In this document: piece by piece, positions 36,534 through 45,314 of the stretch | How the letters are laid out: the number at the start of each line of letters is the position of its first letter | Numbering within the stretch: position 1 is the first letter of the stretch | DNA from: Sphingomonas arvum | GTDB lineage: Bacteria; Pseudomonadota; Alphaproteobacteria; Sphingomonadales; Sphingomonadaceae | Length of the DNA: 64,000 bases | Direction: 5' to 3' | Assembly (NCBI RefSeq): GCF_026013565.1 | Contig: NZ_JAPDOB010000002.1 | Span: 310,001 to 374,000, forward strand | Made by a program: the position numbers and the translations under genes | The notes under the pieces: model-generated | Databases searched by the model: none | The model's input: only the letters and a program-made list of their open reading frames with translations | Told to the model about the DNA's origin: nothing

Positions 36534-39122
36534 ATGCTCGATATCCGCACCGCGCCCGTCCAGCCCGCCGCCATCCACCGCGCCGACTACCGGCCGCCCG
36601 ACTGGCTGGTTCCAGCCATCGCGCTGGAGTTCGACCTCGACCCGGCGCGGACGGTGGTGCGCGCGCGGCTGGAGGTCGCGCGTAACGGAGAGCACGACCG
36701 GGCGCTGCGGCTGGATGGCGAGGAGCTGGAGCTTCTGAGTCTCGCCGTGGACGGGCAGGCAGTCGATCCGCAGTTTGAGGACGGGCAGCTAGTCGTTCCG
36801 CTGACCGGTGCCTCGGCGGTGGTCGAGACGGAGGTGGCGATCCGCCCGCAAGTCAATACCAAGCTGATGGGGCTCTATGCATCGGGCGGGCTGCTCTGCA
36901 CGCAATGCGAATCCCAGGGCTTTCGCCGGATCACCTGGTTCCCCGATCGCCCGGACGTGCTGAGCCGCTACCGGGTGCGGATGAGCGCGGACCGCCAGCG
37001 CTTTCCGGTGCTGCTGTCGAACGGCAACCCTGTCGACGGAGGGGAGGGGCCGGACGGCACGCACTGGGCGCAGTGGGAGGACCCGTTTCCCAAGCCCTGT
37101 TACCTGTTCGCACTGGTCGCGGGCGAGCTGTCGGTCAACCGCGACAGCTTCACCACTGCCAGCGGGCGCGAGGTGGAGCTCGGCATCTGGGTACGCGAGG
37201 ATGATCTGGCCAAGACCGGCCACGCGATGCGGGCGCTAAAGGACTCCATGGCCTGGGATGAGCGGACCTATGGCCGCGAATATGACCTAGACCGCTTCAA
37301 CATCGTGGCGGTGAGCGACTTCAACTTCGGCGCGATGGAGAACAAGGGCCTCAACATCTTCAACACGCGCTACGTGCTGGCCGACCGCGAGACCGCCAGC
37401 GACGCCGACTTCGACGCGGTGGCGGCGGTGGTGGCGCACGAATATTTCCACAACTGGTCGGGCAATCGGGTGACCTGCCGCGACTGGTTCCAGCTCTCGC
37501 TGAAGGAAGGCCTGACCGTGTTCCGCGACCAGAGCTTCAGCGAGGACATGGGTAGCCAGGCGGTCGAGCGGATCGATCAGGTGCGGACGTTGCGCGCGGC
37601 GCAGTTCCCCGAAGACGCCGGCCCGCTGGCGCATCCGATCCGACCGGATAGCTACATCGAGATCACCAATTTCTACACCGCGACCGTGTACAACAAGGGC
37701 GCGGAGGTGATCCGCATGTTGCGCACGATCCTCGGCCCCGACGATTACCGGCGGGGCACCGACCTCTATTTCGAGCGGTACGACGGGCAGGCGGTGACCT
37801 GCGAGGATTTCGTGCAGGCGTTGGAGGATGCCAGCGGGCACGACCTGACGCAGTTCCGCCGCTGGTACTCGCAGGCGGGCACGCCGACGATCAGGGCCCG
37901 GCTGGTTCAGGAAGACGGCGCCGCGGTCCTGCACCTCACCCAGTCGACCCCGCCTACTCCGGGGCAGGCCGATAAATTGCCAATGGTGGTGCCGCTACGC
38001 ACCGCGCTGATCGGGCGGGAGAGCGGACGCGAGGTGGCGGGCGAGCAGGTCGTATTGCTGACGGAGGCCGAGCAGACTGTGCGGTTCGAAGGCGTGACCG
38101 AGCCCGCGCTGCTGTCGATCAATCGCGATTTCTCCGCGCCGGTGATCATGCAGGTGGAGCGGGCAGCCGGCGAACTGGAGGCGCTGGCGATTTCGGACAC
38201 AGACAGCTTTGCACGATACGAAGCGATCCAGGAGCTTGCCTTGCGCGAGTTGCTGAAGGGTATTGGGGGCGGCGAGGTGCAGGCGGACCCGGTGATCGCG
38301 GCGCTGCGCAGCACGCTCCTCAGCAACGCGCTCGATCCGGCATTTAAGGCCGACGCGCTGATCCTCCCAAGCGAGACGATGCTGGCCGAGCGACTGGACC
38401 AGTCGGACCCGTCCGTCGTGCACCGCGTCCGCGACGACCTTCGTGCGGCGATTGGCACCGCGCTTCGGTCCGAGTTGGAGGATGCCTATGCGGCGTCCTC
38501 ACGGGCCGATCCGGAGAGCTTGACCGGCGAGGACAAAGGCCTGCGGCGGCTGCGGGCGGCGACGCTGGGCTATCTGGCGGCGGCGGATCCGGAGCGGGCG
38601 CGGGCACTGGCGGCGGCGCAGTTCGATGCTGCCCGGACCATGACGGAGCGGCAGTCGGCGCTCGGCATGCTGGCCATGGTCGGCGGGTCCGAGGCAGAGG
38701 CGGCGCTCGGCGCGTTCTACGAGCGATTCAAGGGCGACCCGCTGGTCATCGACAAGTGGTTCGGGGTGCAGGCGTCGGTCGCGGCCGAGGACACGATCGA
38801 GCGGGTCGAAGCGTTGGCGGCGCATCCGGATTTCACCTTGGCCAACCCGAACCGGCTGCGCGCCCTGGCGGGCAGTTTCGCCGCGACGCCCTTTGCCTTC
38901 CACCGCGCTGACGGGCGCGGCTACGAGTGGCTGGCGGACGTCATCTTGAAAGCCGACGCGATCAACCCGCAGACGGCGGCGCGATTCGTTCCGCCGCTCG
39001 GGCGGTGGCGCAAGGTCGAGCCCGGCCGCGCGGCGCTGATGCGGAGCGCGCTCGAGCGGATCCTGGCGGCGCCGGGGCTGAGCAAGGACGTCTTCGAGCA
39101 GGCGAGCAAGTCGCTCGGCTGA
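36534..39122 (+). CDS. pepN: Aminopeptidase N
   Basis: PepN is a broad zinc aminopeptidase. The 862-residue enzyme shows the M1 exopeptidase motif GAMENKGLNIFN, the zinc site HEYFHNWSGNRVTCRDWFQLSLKEG and the long C-terminal HEAT-like domain. Length and N-terminus (DYRPPDWLVPAIALEFDLDP) match the alphaproteobacterial type. It abuts the convergent Mla-type lipoprotein gene through TGATCA, where both stops lie in the palindrome. Confidence 0.97.
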   Translation: MLDIRTAPVQPAAIHRADYRPPDWLVPAIALEFDLDPARTVVRARLEVARNGEHDRALRLDGEELELLSLAVDGQAVDPQFEDGQLVVPLTGASAVVETEVAIRPQVNTKLMGLYASGGLLCTQCESQGFRRITWFPDRPDVLSRYRVRMSADRQRFPVLLSNGNPVDGGEGPDGTHWAQWEDPFPKPCYLFALVAGELSVNRDSFTTASGREVELGIWVREDDLAKTGHAMRALKDSMAWDERTYGREYDLDRFNIVAVSDFNFGAMENKGLNIFNTRYVLADRETASDADFDAVAAVVAHEYFHNWSGNRVTCRDWFQLSLKEGLTVFRDQSFSEDMGSQAVERIDQVRTLRAAQFPEDAGPLAHPIRPDSYIEITNFYTATVYNKGAEVIRMLRTILGPDDYRRGTDLYFERYDGQAVTCEDFVQALEDASGHDLTQFRRWYSQAGTPTIRARLVQEDGAAVLHLTQSTPPTPGQADKLPMVVPLRTALIGRESGREVAGEQVVLLTEAEQTVRFEGVTEPALLSINRDFSAPVIMQVERAAGELEALAISDTDSFARYEAIQELALRELLKGIGGGEVQADPVIAALRSTLLSNALDPAFKADALILPSETMLAERLDQSDPSVVHRVRDDLRAAIGTALRSELEDAYAASSRADPESLTGEDKGLRRLRAATLGYLAAADPERARALAAAQFDAARTMTERQSALGMLAMVGGSEAEAALGAFYERFKGDPLVIDKWFGVQASVAAEDTIERVEALAAHPDFTLANPNRLRALAGSFAATPFAFHRADGRGYEWLADVILKADAINPQTAARFVPPLGRWRKVEPGRAALMRSALERILAAPGLSKDVFEQASKSLG

Positions 39123-39704
39123 TCAGCTTCCGATCCAGCTCGCAACCTGGCTCGCGACCGCGTTGGCAGCCTGGTTGAGGGCCGGGCCGACCGTGGCGGC
39201 GGTGCCGTCGGCGGGGGCGGTGGCTTCAAACCGGCGGGCCTGGACCTGGGTGCCGCCCTGCGTCGACAGGGTCGCGTCGTAGGTGACGATCACCTGCCCC
39301 AACGCAGTGTCGTAGCCGAAGCGTTCGAGCGTGCCGGTGACCAGCACGCCGGAATCGAGCGTCGTCTGCCCCTGGTCGAGCACCACCCGGTTGGTGGTGC
39401 GCTTCACCGTTTCGGCCAGCAGGTGCTGGAACAGCCGGTCAGGCGTGTCCACGTACTGCAGGCCCTTGATGTAGGTGACCTGCCCCGGCGCCTCGAGCAC
39501 CGGCACGCGGACCTGGCGCAGTTCCTTGCCGACCAGGGGGTCGAGGATGGTCACGGCCTGGCCGGGCGTCGCGGTGCGCTGGATGGCCACGGGCGCGGCC
39601 TGCGGAGTGAGGGTCAGCAGCGTGGGCGGCGGTTTGGCGCCGCCGAAGCAGGCGGTGAGTGCCAGCGCGGCAGCAGCAGGCAGGACGAGGCGAACGGCGC
39701 GCAT
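39123..39704 (-). CDS. ABC-type transport auxiliary lipoprotein (PqiC/LptE-like family)
   Basis: The 193-residue protein has a lipoprotein signal with lipobox L-T-A-C (Cys19) and a mature domain (PPPTLLTLTPQAAP, VTILDPLVGKELRQVRVPV, RFGYDTALGQVIVTYDATLS) of the ABC-type auxiliary lipoprotein family that works with MCE/MlaD transporters. It likely sits in the outer membrane facing the periplasm. It is the last gene of the operon; its ATG overlaps the MlaD-type stop as TGATG. Confidence 0.83.
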   Translation of the reverse strand: MRAVRLVLPAAAALALTACFGGAKPPPTLLTLTPQAAPVAIQRTATPGQAVTILDPLVGKELRQVRVPVLEAPGQVTYIKGLQYVDTPDRLFQHLLAETVKRTTNRVVLDQGQTTLDSGVLVTGTLERFGYDTALGQVIVTYDATLSTQGGTQVQARRFEATAPADGTAATVGPALNQAANAVASQVASWIGS

Positions 39705-40657
39705 CAGCGGGACCTTCCGGGATTGTGGTCGGGCAGCTTGGGCGCGCCCAGCACGCCGGTGACGCCGCCCTGGTCGAGCCGCTGGGTCACGCCCTGCAGG
39801 CTGGTGGTGAGTTGACGCAAGTCGCGGACCAATCGGTTGACCTCCGGGAGCGTCGACTTGGTCAGGTTCTGGACGCCGGGCCGCGCATCGCCGACCAGCG
39901 CGTCGATGTTCGCGGTGGTCTGCTGGATGGAGGCGATGGAGCGGCGCAGGTCCTCGGCGGCGGGGCGGCCCTGCTCGTTGATAAGCCGATTAGTGTCCGC
40001 GGTAAGCTTGGAAACGTTGTTCGCGGCCACCGCCGCGTTACGGGCGGCGAGCCGCGCTTCCGTCAGCGTGTCCGCCATTTCCGGTGCGCGCTGGGCGAGT
40101 ACGCGCGTCGTGCTGTCGACATTCTCCAGGATGTCCGAGATCGCGTTCTGGTTCTTGTCACTGAGCAGTTCCGTCAGCCGCTCGGTCAGCCGCTGGATTC
40201 TGTCCAGCAGTTCCGGCGCCGAGTTGAGCAGCGCGCCCAGGCCGCCCGAGGAGCTCGGCACCACCGGGCAGCCCTGCGGCCCGGCCTGGGTCAGCGGCCG
40301 CGCGCCCTTCACTGCGCCGTCCAGCTGGATCTCGCTGACGCCGGTGAAGCCTACGCCCTTGATCTGCGCGGTCGTGCCCTGGAGCACGGGCGTATTCTCT
40401 TCGACCTCGATCCGCACCCACACGAACTCCGGCCGGTTGGGGAGCAGCGAAATGCGGGTGATCTGGCCGACGGGCACGCCCGAGAAGCTCACGTTGGAGC
40501 CGCGGTTCAGGCCGCCGACGCCTTGGCTGAAGTAAATGTCGAAGCAGCGTCGCTTTTCGGTGTTCACTCCGGTGATCCAGACGGTGAACAGCAGCAGGCC
40601 GGCCAGCAGCGCGAGTACGACGCTGCCCACCAGGACATGGTTGGACCGTGTTTCCAT
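39704..40657 (-). CDS. MlaD/MCE family lipid-binding protein
   Basis: This 317-residue periplasmic protein is anchored by one helix (about residues 9-28) and carries an MCE domain (RRCFDIYFSQGVGGLNRGSNVSFSGVPVGQITRISL, FTGVSEIQLDG), followed by a long helical region with repeated polar heptads (residues about 160-300). MlaD-type proteins form rings that hold phospholipid on the inner membrane. Its partners are the ATPase and permease upstream in the operon. Confidence 0.9.
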   Translation of the reverse strand: METRSNHVLVGSVVLALLAGLLLFTVWITGVNTEKRRCFDIYFSQGVGGLNRGSNVSFSGVPVGQITRISLLPNRPEFVWVRIEVEENTPVLQGTTAQIKGVGFTGVSEIQLDGAVKGARPLTQAGPQGCPVVPSSSGGLGALLNSAPELLDRIQRLTERLTELLSDKNQNAISDILENVDSTTRVLAQRAPEMADTLTEARLAARNAAVAANNVSKLTADTNRLINEQGRPAAEDLRRSIASIQQTTANIDALVGDARPGVQNLTKSTLPEVNRLVRDLRQLTTSLQGVTQRLDQGGVTGVLGAPKLPDHNPGRSR

Positions 40658-40678
40658 GGCCTTAAACGTCTTCCCCCG

Positions 40679-41482
40679 TCACGCCGCTGCCGCAGCGCGT
40701 CCGCGCGGCCCGTTGAAATATTCCTGAATCCAAGGATGGTCCAACTTCAACAACTGTTCAATCGTGTCCACCGCGATGACCTTCTGGTCGGCCAGCACCG
40801 CCACCCGGTCGCAGATGGCGTAAAGGCTGTCGAGGTCGTGCGTGATGAGGAAGACGGTAAGGTCCAGCCGCTCGCGCAGATTACGGATCAGTTCGTCGAA
40901 CGCCTGGGCGCCAATCGGGTCGAGCCCGGCGGTCGGCTCGTCTAGGAACAGCAATTCCGGGTCGAGCGCCAAGGCGCGGGCCAGGCCGGCGCGCTTGCGC
41001 ATGCCGCCTGAAAGCTGGCTCGGATATTTCTCGCCGGTGTCCGGCGGCAGACCGGACATGGCGATCTTGTAGCTGGCGATCTCGTCCAGCAGCGGCGGCT
41101 TGATGAACGGGAAATACTCCCGGATCGGAACCTCCACATTCTCGGCCACGGTCAGGGTCGAGAACAGGGCGCCGTTCTGAAACAGGATGCCCCAGCGGCG
41201 GCGGATGTTCTTGGCCTCGGCCTCGTCGCGGCCGATCATGTTCTCGCCCAGCACCTCGACCTCGCCCGCCTGCGGCGTCTGCAGGCCGATGATGGACCGC
41301 ATCAGCACCGACTTGCCGGTGCCCGAACCCCCAACCACGCCGATGATCTCGCCCCGGCGCACGTCTAGGTCGAGACCGTCATGGACCAGCTGGTCGCCGA
41401 ACCCGTTTCGGAGGCCGCGGATGCGAATGATCGGCTCCTCGCCCTCCGGCAGGGTCGGGCTCCAGCTCGGCCGGTTCGCCAT
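40679..41482 (-). CDS. Mla-type ABC transporter ATP-binding protein
   Basis: The 267-residue ATPase has the Walker A GGSGTGKS (51-58), the ABC signature LSGGM (157-161), the Walker B LLFLDEPTAGLDPIG (from 177) and the switch-type LITHDLDSLY. It energises retrograde or anterograde phospholipid movement with the MlaE permease and MlaD. ATG 41482 overlaps the permease stop as TGATG; an in-frame ATG at 41491 is also possible. Confidence 0.93.
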   Translation of the reverse strand: MANRPSWSPTLPEGEEPIIRIRGLRNGFGDQLVHDGLDLDVRRGEIIGVVGGSGTGKSVLMRSIIGLQTPQAGEVEVLGENMIGRDEAEAKNIRRRWGILFQNGALFSTLTVAENVEVPIREYFPFIKPPLLDEIASYKIAMSGLPPDTGEKYPSQLSGGMRKRAGLARALALDPELLFLDEPTAGLDPIGAQAFDELIRNLRERLDLTVFLITHDLDSLYAICDRVAVLADQKVIAVDTIEQLLKLDHPWIQEYFNGPRGRAAAAA

Positions 41483-42573
41483 CAGATCCAACCGATCGAA
41501 CTGAAGAAGATCGCGAAAATCGCGTCCAGCACGATCACCAGGAAAATTGACTGCACCACCGCGGCAGTGGTCTTGAGACCGACCTGCTCCGCATCATTGG
41601 CAACCAGCATGCCCTGGAAGCAGCCGGCCAGCGCAATGATGAAGCCGAACACCGGTGCCTTGATCAGGCCGACCCACAGGTCCGTCGCCGGCACCACATC
41701 GGCGATGAGCCGGACATAGGTCAGTGGCGGGATGTCGAGCCCGGCCCAGCAGAACAGGCCGCCGCCGACGATGCTGGCCAACATAGCCCAGAAACATAGC
41801 AAAGGCATCATGGCGATGGCGGCGATGAGGCGGGGAATGACCAGCGCTTCGATCGGCGACACACCGATGGTGCGCATCGCATCCACCTCCTCCGTGATCT
41901 TCATCGTCCCGATCTGCGCCGCGAAGGCGGAGCCGGAACGGCCCGCGACCATGATGGCGGTCATCAGCGGTCCCAGCTCGCGTACCGTGATGCGGCCGAT
42001 CAGGTTGACGGTATAAACCTCTGCGCCGAACTGCTGCAGCTGAACCGCGCCCTGCTGGCCGATGACGACGCCGATAAGGAAGCTCATCAGCCCAATGATG
42101 CCGAGCGCGCGGACGCCGACCACGTCGAAGCGCTGGATGACGGCATTGAGGCGGAAGCGGCGCGGGCGGCGGATAAGCCCGGCGAAACCGATCAGCGTGG
42201 CGCCGAAGAAAGCCACCAGGCCCTTGAGGGTGCGACCGCTCTCGATGGTCCAGGCGCCGAGCTCGGCGACTGCGCCGCCTTCCTTTTCGGGCACGGTGCG
42301 CGCCGGATGATCGGCCTCCGCGACCTGTTCGAGAAGGTCGTTGAAGTCCTGCGACCCGCCGGTGACCCGCGCGCCGCGGTCGCGCACCGCGCGGTGGACC
42401 AGGTAGGCGCCAACCGTGTCCATCCGCTCGACCCGGCTGAGATCGATGGTCAGTGGATCGGGGAAAGCGTCGAGCTCGCGGCTGACCGAGCCGGCCCGCC
42501 CGATGGTCAACGCCCCGCGCGGCGCGAACACCTGCTGGTCTGAACTGTCGGGGGTCTGGGCAAGCGAGGCCAT
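41482..42573 (-). CDS. MlaE family ABC permease with N-terminal STAS-like domain
   Basis: The 363-residue inner-membrane permease has an N-terminal STAS-like segment (LTIGRAGSVSRELDAFPDPLTIDLSRVERMDTVGAYLVHRAV) and the MlaE core (GVRALGIIGLMSFLIGVVIGQQGAVQLQQFG, RITVRELGPLMTAIMVAGRSGSAFAAQIGTMKITEEVDAMRTIGV). The fused STAS part replaces the separate MlaB of E. coli. It is the first gene of the operon, divergent from the CDP-alcohol phosphotransferase gene with 92 bases between. Confidence 0.93.
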   Translation of the reverse strand: MASLAQTPDSSDQQVFAPRGALTIGRAGSVSRELDAFPDPLTIDLSRVERMDTVGAYLVHRAVRDRGARVTGGSQDFNDLLEQVAEADHPARTVPEKEGGAVAELGAWTIESGRTLKGLVAFFGATLIGFAGLIRRPRRFRLNAVIQRFDVVGVRALGIIGLMSFLIGVVIGQQGAVQLQQFGAEVYTVNLIGRITVRELGPLMTAIMVAGRSGSAFAAQIGTMKITEEVDAMRTIGVSPIEALVIPRLIAAIAMMPLLCFWAMLASIVGGGLFCWAGLDIPPLTYVRLIADVVPATDLWVGLIKAPVFGFIIALAGCFQGMLVANDAEQVGLKTTAAVVQSIFLVIVLDAIFAIFFSSIGWI

Positions 42574-42665
42574 CGGGCGGTGATGTGCGTGAATTGCCGC
42601 CCGGATACAAGGCGTGTGGCGGCTTGCCCTTTTCTTGCCCCGCTTCGCGGCCTAGCAGGACGGTC

Positions 42666-43784
42666 ATGCTGACCCCTGCCGCCAGCCCCGCGCCGCCCGT
42701 GTTCCGCACCGTCGGGGAGACCGACGCCCGGCTGTTCGGGCAGCCGGCCAGAGTGCGGGCCGAGCGGCTGGCCGCGAACGCCGGCCTGGCGGTCGGCGGG
42801 GAGGGCGCGTCCGTGGTGCTGGGCAACCTCTGCTTCGCGTGGGACCCGGCCTGGCTCAAGGAGCTCGCGAAGCGGCCCGGCGCGGCGCTGGTCAAGGACC
42901 GCACGCCGGTGCTGGCGCATGTCGATCCTGGCGAGGCGGCGGCAGTCGCCGCGGCCATGGCGGACGGAGCGCCACTTCCGGCGAGCCTGGAGCTGCTGGA
43001 CGCCGACACCGCGAGCTTGAGCTATTTCGAACTGCGCAAGCGGGAGCGGCCGTTCGTCCTGCCGCTGGCGCGCGGCAATGAGTTGGCCGTGGAGCGCGCT
43101 TTCTACGACGCCGCCTACAAGGGCGTGACGGACCTGTTGACGCTCTACCTATGGCGGCGGCCGGCGTTCTGGCTGACGCGCTGGGCGGCGATCGCGGGCC
43201 TCACTCCGAACTTCATCACGCTGGTCGGCTTTGTTTTCTGCGCGGCGGCATTTTGGTTGTTCTGGGAGGGGCACTATTGGGCCGGATTCGCCACCGGCTT
43301 CGTGTTCATGGTGCTGGACACCGTCGACGGGAAGCTGGCGCGCTGCACCGGCCAATCGTCACCGTGGGGCAATGTGTTCGACCATGGCGTGGATCTGATC
43401 CACCCGCCGTTCTGGTGGTGGGCGTGGGTGCACGGGCTGGGCAGCGCGGGACACCAGCTGGAGGAAGTCTACAAGGGCTCGCTGCTGGCGATCATCGTGG
43501 GTACCTATGTGCTCGGCCGCGCGATTGAGGGCTGGTTCAAGCATCGCTTCGGCATGCACATCCACGTCTGGCGTCCGGTCGACAGCCGCTTCCGGCTGGT
43601 CACCGCCCGGCGCAATCCGAACATGGTGATCCTGTTTGCGCTGCTGCTGGTCGGACGGCCGGACCTCGGGATCGAACTGGTGGCGCTGTGGTCGGTGGTG
43701 AGCCTGATCTTTCACGCCGTCCGATTGGCCCAGGCCGAGGCGCTCGCGGACCGCGGCGGCAAGATCGTCAGCTGGCTGGACTGA
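42666..43784 (+). CDS. CDP-alcohol phosphatidyltransferase family protein with unusual N-terminal domain
   Basis: The 372-residue protein has a roughly 150-residue soluble N-terminal domain and then a membrane CDP-alcohol phosphotransferase domain. The signature D218-x2-D221-G222-x2-A225-R226-x8-G235-x3-D239-x3-D243 is complete. This chemistry moves a phospho-alcohol from a CDP carrier to a lipid or alcohol. The N-terminal part (VFRTVGETDARLFG..., SYFELRKRERPF) does not match an ordinary phosphatidyltransferase; the architecture recalls bifunctional nucleotidyltransferase fusions. It overlaps the next gene as TGATG. ATG 42666 follows an AGGAC box. Confidence 0.78.
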   Translation: MLTPAASPAPPVFRTVGETDARLFGQPARVRAERLAANAGLAVGGEGASVVLGNLCFAWDPAWLKELAKRPGAALVKDRTPVLAHVDPGEAAAVAAAMADGAPLPASLELLDADTASLSYFELRKRERPFVLPLARGNELAVERAFYDAAYKGVTDLLTLYLWRRPAFWLTRWAAIAGLTPNFITLVGFVFCAAAFWLFWEGHYWAGFATGFVFMVLDTVDGKLARCTGQSSPWGNVFDHGVDLIHPPFWWWAWVHGLGSAGHQLEEVYKGSLLAIIVGTYVLGRAIEGWFKHRFGMHIHVWRPVDSRFRLVTARRNPNMVILFALLLVGRPDLGIELVALWSVVSLIFHAVRLAQAEALADRGGKIVSWLD

Positions 43785-44551
43785 TGGGGCCGTACACGGC
43801 CGTGCTGCTCGCCGGGTCCCGGCCGGGCGGCGATCCGCTGAGCCGTTCGCTCGGCGTCGATTTCAAACCGCTGCTGCCGGTTGCGGGCGAGCCGATGGTG
43901 CTGCGGCCGTTGCGCGCACTCCTGGCGGCGGCGTCGGTCGGCGAGGTGCTGGTGCTGACGCAGGAGACGGAGCGGCTGGCGGCCGTTCTCCCTAGTGATG
44001 CGCGTGTGCGGATCGAACGGTCTGGCGCGACCCTTGCTGCCACGTTGACCGGCCTCCTCGCGGCCCCGGCGACCCGGTTTCCGCTGCTGGTGACCACCGC
44101 GGACCATGCCCTGCTGACCCCGGCGATGGTGGAGGAGTTCGTCGTCGGCGCTGCCGGGTCCGACCTCGCGATCGGCGTCGTCAGCCGCACCGCCATGCTG
44201 CGGCGCTTTCCGGATGCGCAGCGCACCTGGCTGCGCTTCGGGCGCGAGCGCTACAGCGGGGCCAACCTGTTTGCGCTGAACACGCCGGCGGCCGCCGCCG
44301 GGGTCGAGCGCTGGCGCAGCATCGAGCAGGACCGCAAGAAGGGCTGGCGCGTGCTGCTGCAGATGGGATGGCCGCTGTTCCTTGGCGCGGTGCTGCGGGT
44401 TCGCGACATCCACGGCACCGCCGCCGCCTTTGGCCGCAGGCTGGGCCTTGGCCTAAGCGCGGTGGTGATGGGCGACCCGCTGGCGGCGATCGATGTCGAC
44501 AAGCCGGCCGACCACGAATTGGTCACCGCCATTCTCGAAGGCCGGGCATGA
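43784..44551 (+). CDS. NTP transferase domain protein (MobA/GlmU-like)
   Basis: The 255-residue cytoplasmic protein has a nucleotidyltransferase-fold N-terminus (AVLLAGSRPGGDPLSRSLGVDFKPLLPVAGEPM), a metal Asp in LVTTADHALLTPAMV and a C-terminal AIDVDKPADHELV typical of this fold. It most likely makes an NDP- or CDP-activated head group, inferred from coupling to the CDP-alcohol transferase. It overlaps both neighbours: TGATG with the upstream gene and ATGA with the HAD gene. Confidence 0.78.
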   Translation: MGPYTAVLLAGSRPGGDPLSRSLGVDFKPLLPVAGEPMVLRPLRALLAAASVGEVLVLTQETERLAAVLPSDARVRIERSGATLAATLTGLLAAPATRFPLLVTTADHALLTPAMVEEFVVGAAGSDLAIGVVSRTAMLRRFPDAQRTWLRFGRERYSGANLFALNTPAAAAGVERWRSIEQDRKKGWRVLLQMGWPLFLGAVLRVRDIHGTAAAFGRRLGLGLSAVVMGDPLAAIDVDKPADHELVTAILEGRA

Positions 44552-45219
44552 CCGACCTCGCCATCTACGACATGGATCGCACCGTGACGCGCCGGGCCAC
44601 CTACACGCCATTCCTGCTGCATTGCGCGGTTCGGCGGGCGCCCTGGCGGCTGCTGTTCCTGCCTCTCGTGGCCGGGTCCATGCTGGCCTATGTCGTCAAG
44701 CTGATCGACCGGGCGCGGCTGAAGGAGATCAACCACCGCCTGCTGATTGGGCACTGGATCCACCCCCGCGACCTCCGGCCATTGGTGGATAGCTTCGCGG
44801 ACAAGCAGGTGGCGACCAACATCCGTCCCGGCGCCCGCGCCGCCATCGCCCGCGACCATGCCGAGGGGCGGCGGGTAGTCATGGCGACCGCCAGCTACCG
44901 CCTGTACGCCGCCGCCATCGCCGATCGGCTGGGCTTCGACGACGTGATCGGCACGGGGTCCGTAATCGGTCTCGACCAGCGGATCCGGGCCCGCATCGAC
45001 GGTGAGAATTGCTACGGCAACGCCAAGCTGCGGATGGTCGCCGACTGGGTCGGGAAGTCAGGCCTGACCGGACGCCACGGCCATGTCCGTTTCTACTCCG
45101 ACCATGCTAGCGATGCGCCTGTGTTCGAGTGGTCGGACGAGCCTGTGGCCGTGAACCCGCATGACCGGCTGAGGAAGCTGGCAGCGGAGCGGGGCTGGCG
45201 GATCGAGGACTGGGGCTGA
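44548..45219 (+). CDS. HAD-IB family phosphatase
   Basis: This 223-residue phosphatase has HAD motif I D8-M-D10-R-T12 (catalytic aspartates), a motif II ATAS segment, and motif III/IV FYSDHASDAPVFE with Asp-x3-Asp. It belongs to the phosphoserine-phosphatase-like group and contains a hydrophobic cap region (FLPLVAGSMLAYVVKL) that could contact membrane. It is the last gene of the three-gene operon and could dephosphorylate a lipid phosphate intermediate. The ATG overlaps the previous stop as ATGA. Confidence 0.82.
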   Translation: MTDLAIYDMDRTVTRRATYTPFLLHCAVRRAPWRLLFLPLVAGSMLAYVVKLIDRARLKEINHRLLIGHWIHPRDLRPLVDSFADKQVATNIRPGARAAIARDHAEGRRVVMATASYRLYAAAIADRLGFDDVIGTGSVIGLDQRIRARIDGENCYGNAKLRMVADWVGKSGLTGRHGHVRFYSDHASDAPVFEWSDEPVAVNPHDRLRKLAAERGWRIEDWG

Positions 45220-45314
45220 ACCGCGGCTCGGGAAGCGATCCGCAACCGATCGGGGGCCCACGCTTTAGGTCTCCTGTCGCCGGCTGACTTGGGCCGCGCC
45301 CCTCAGGTGAACCG

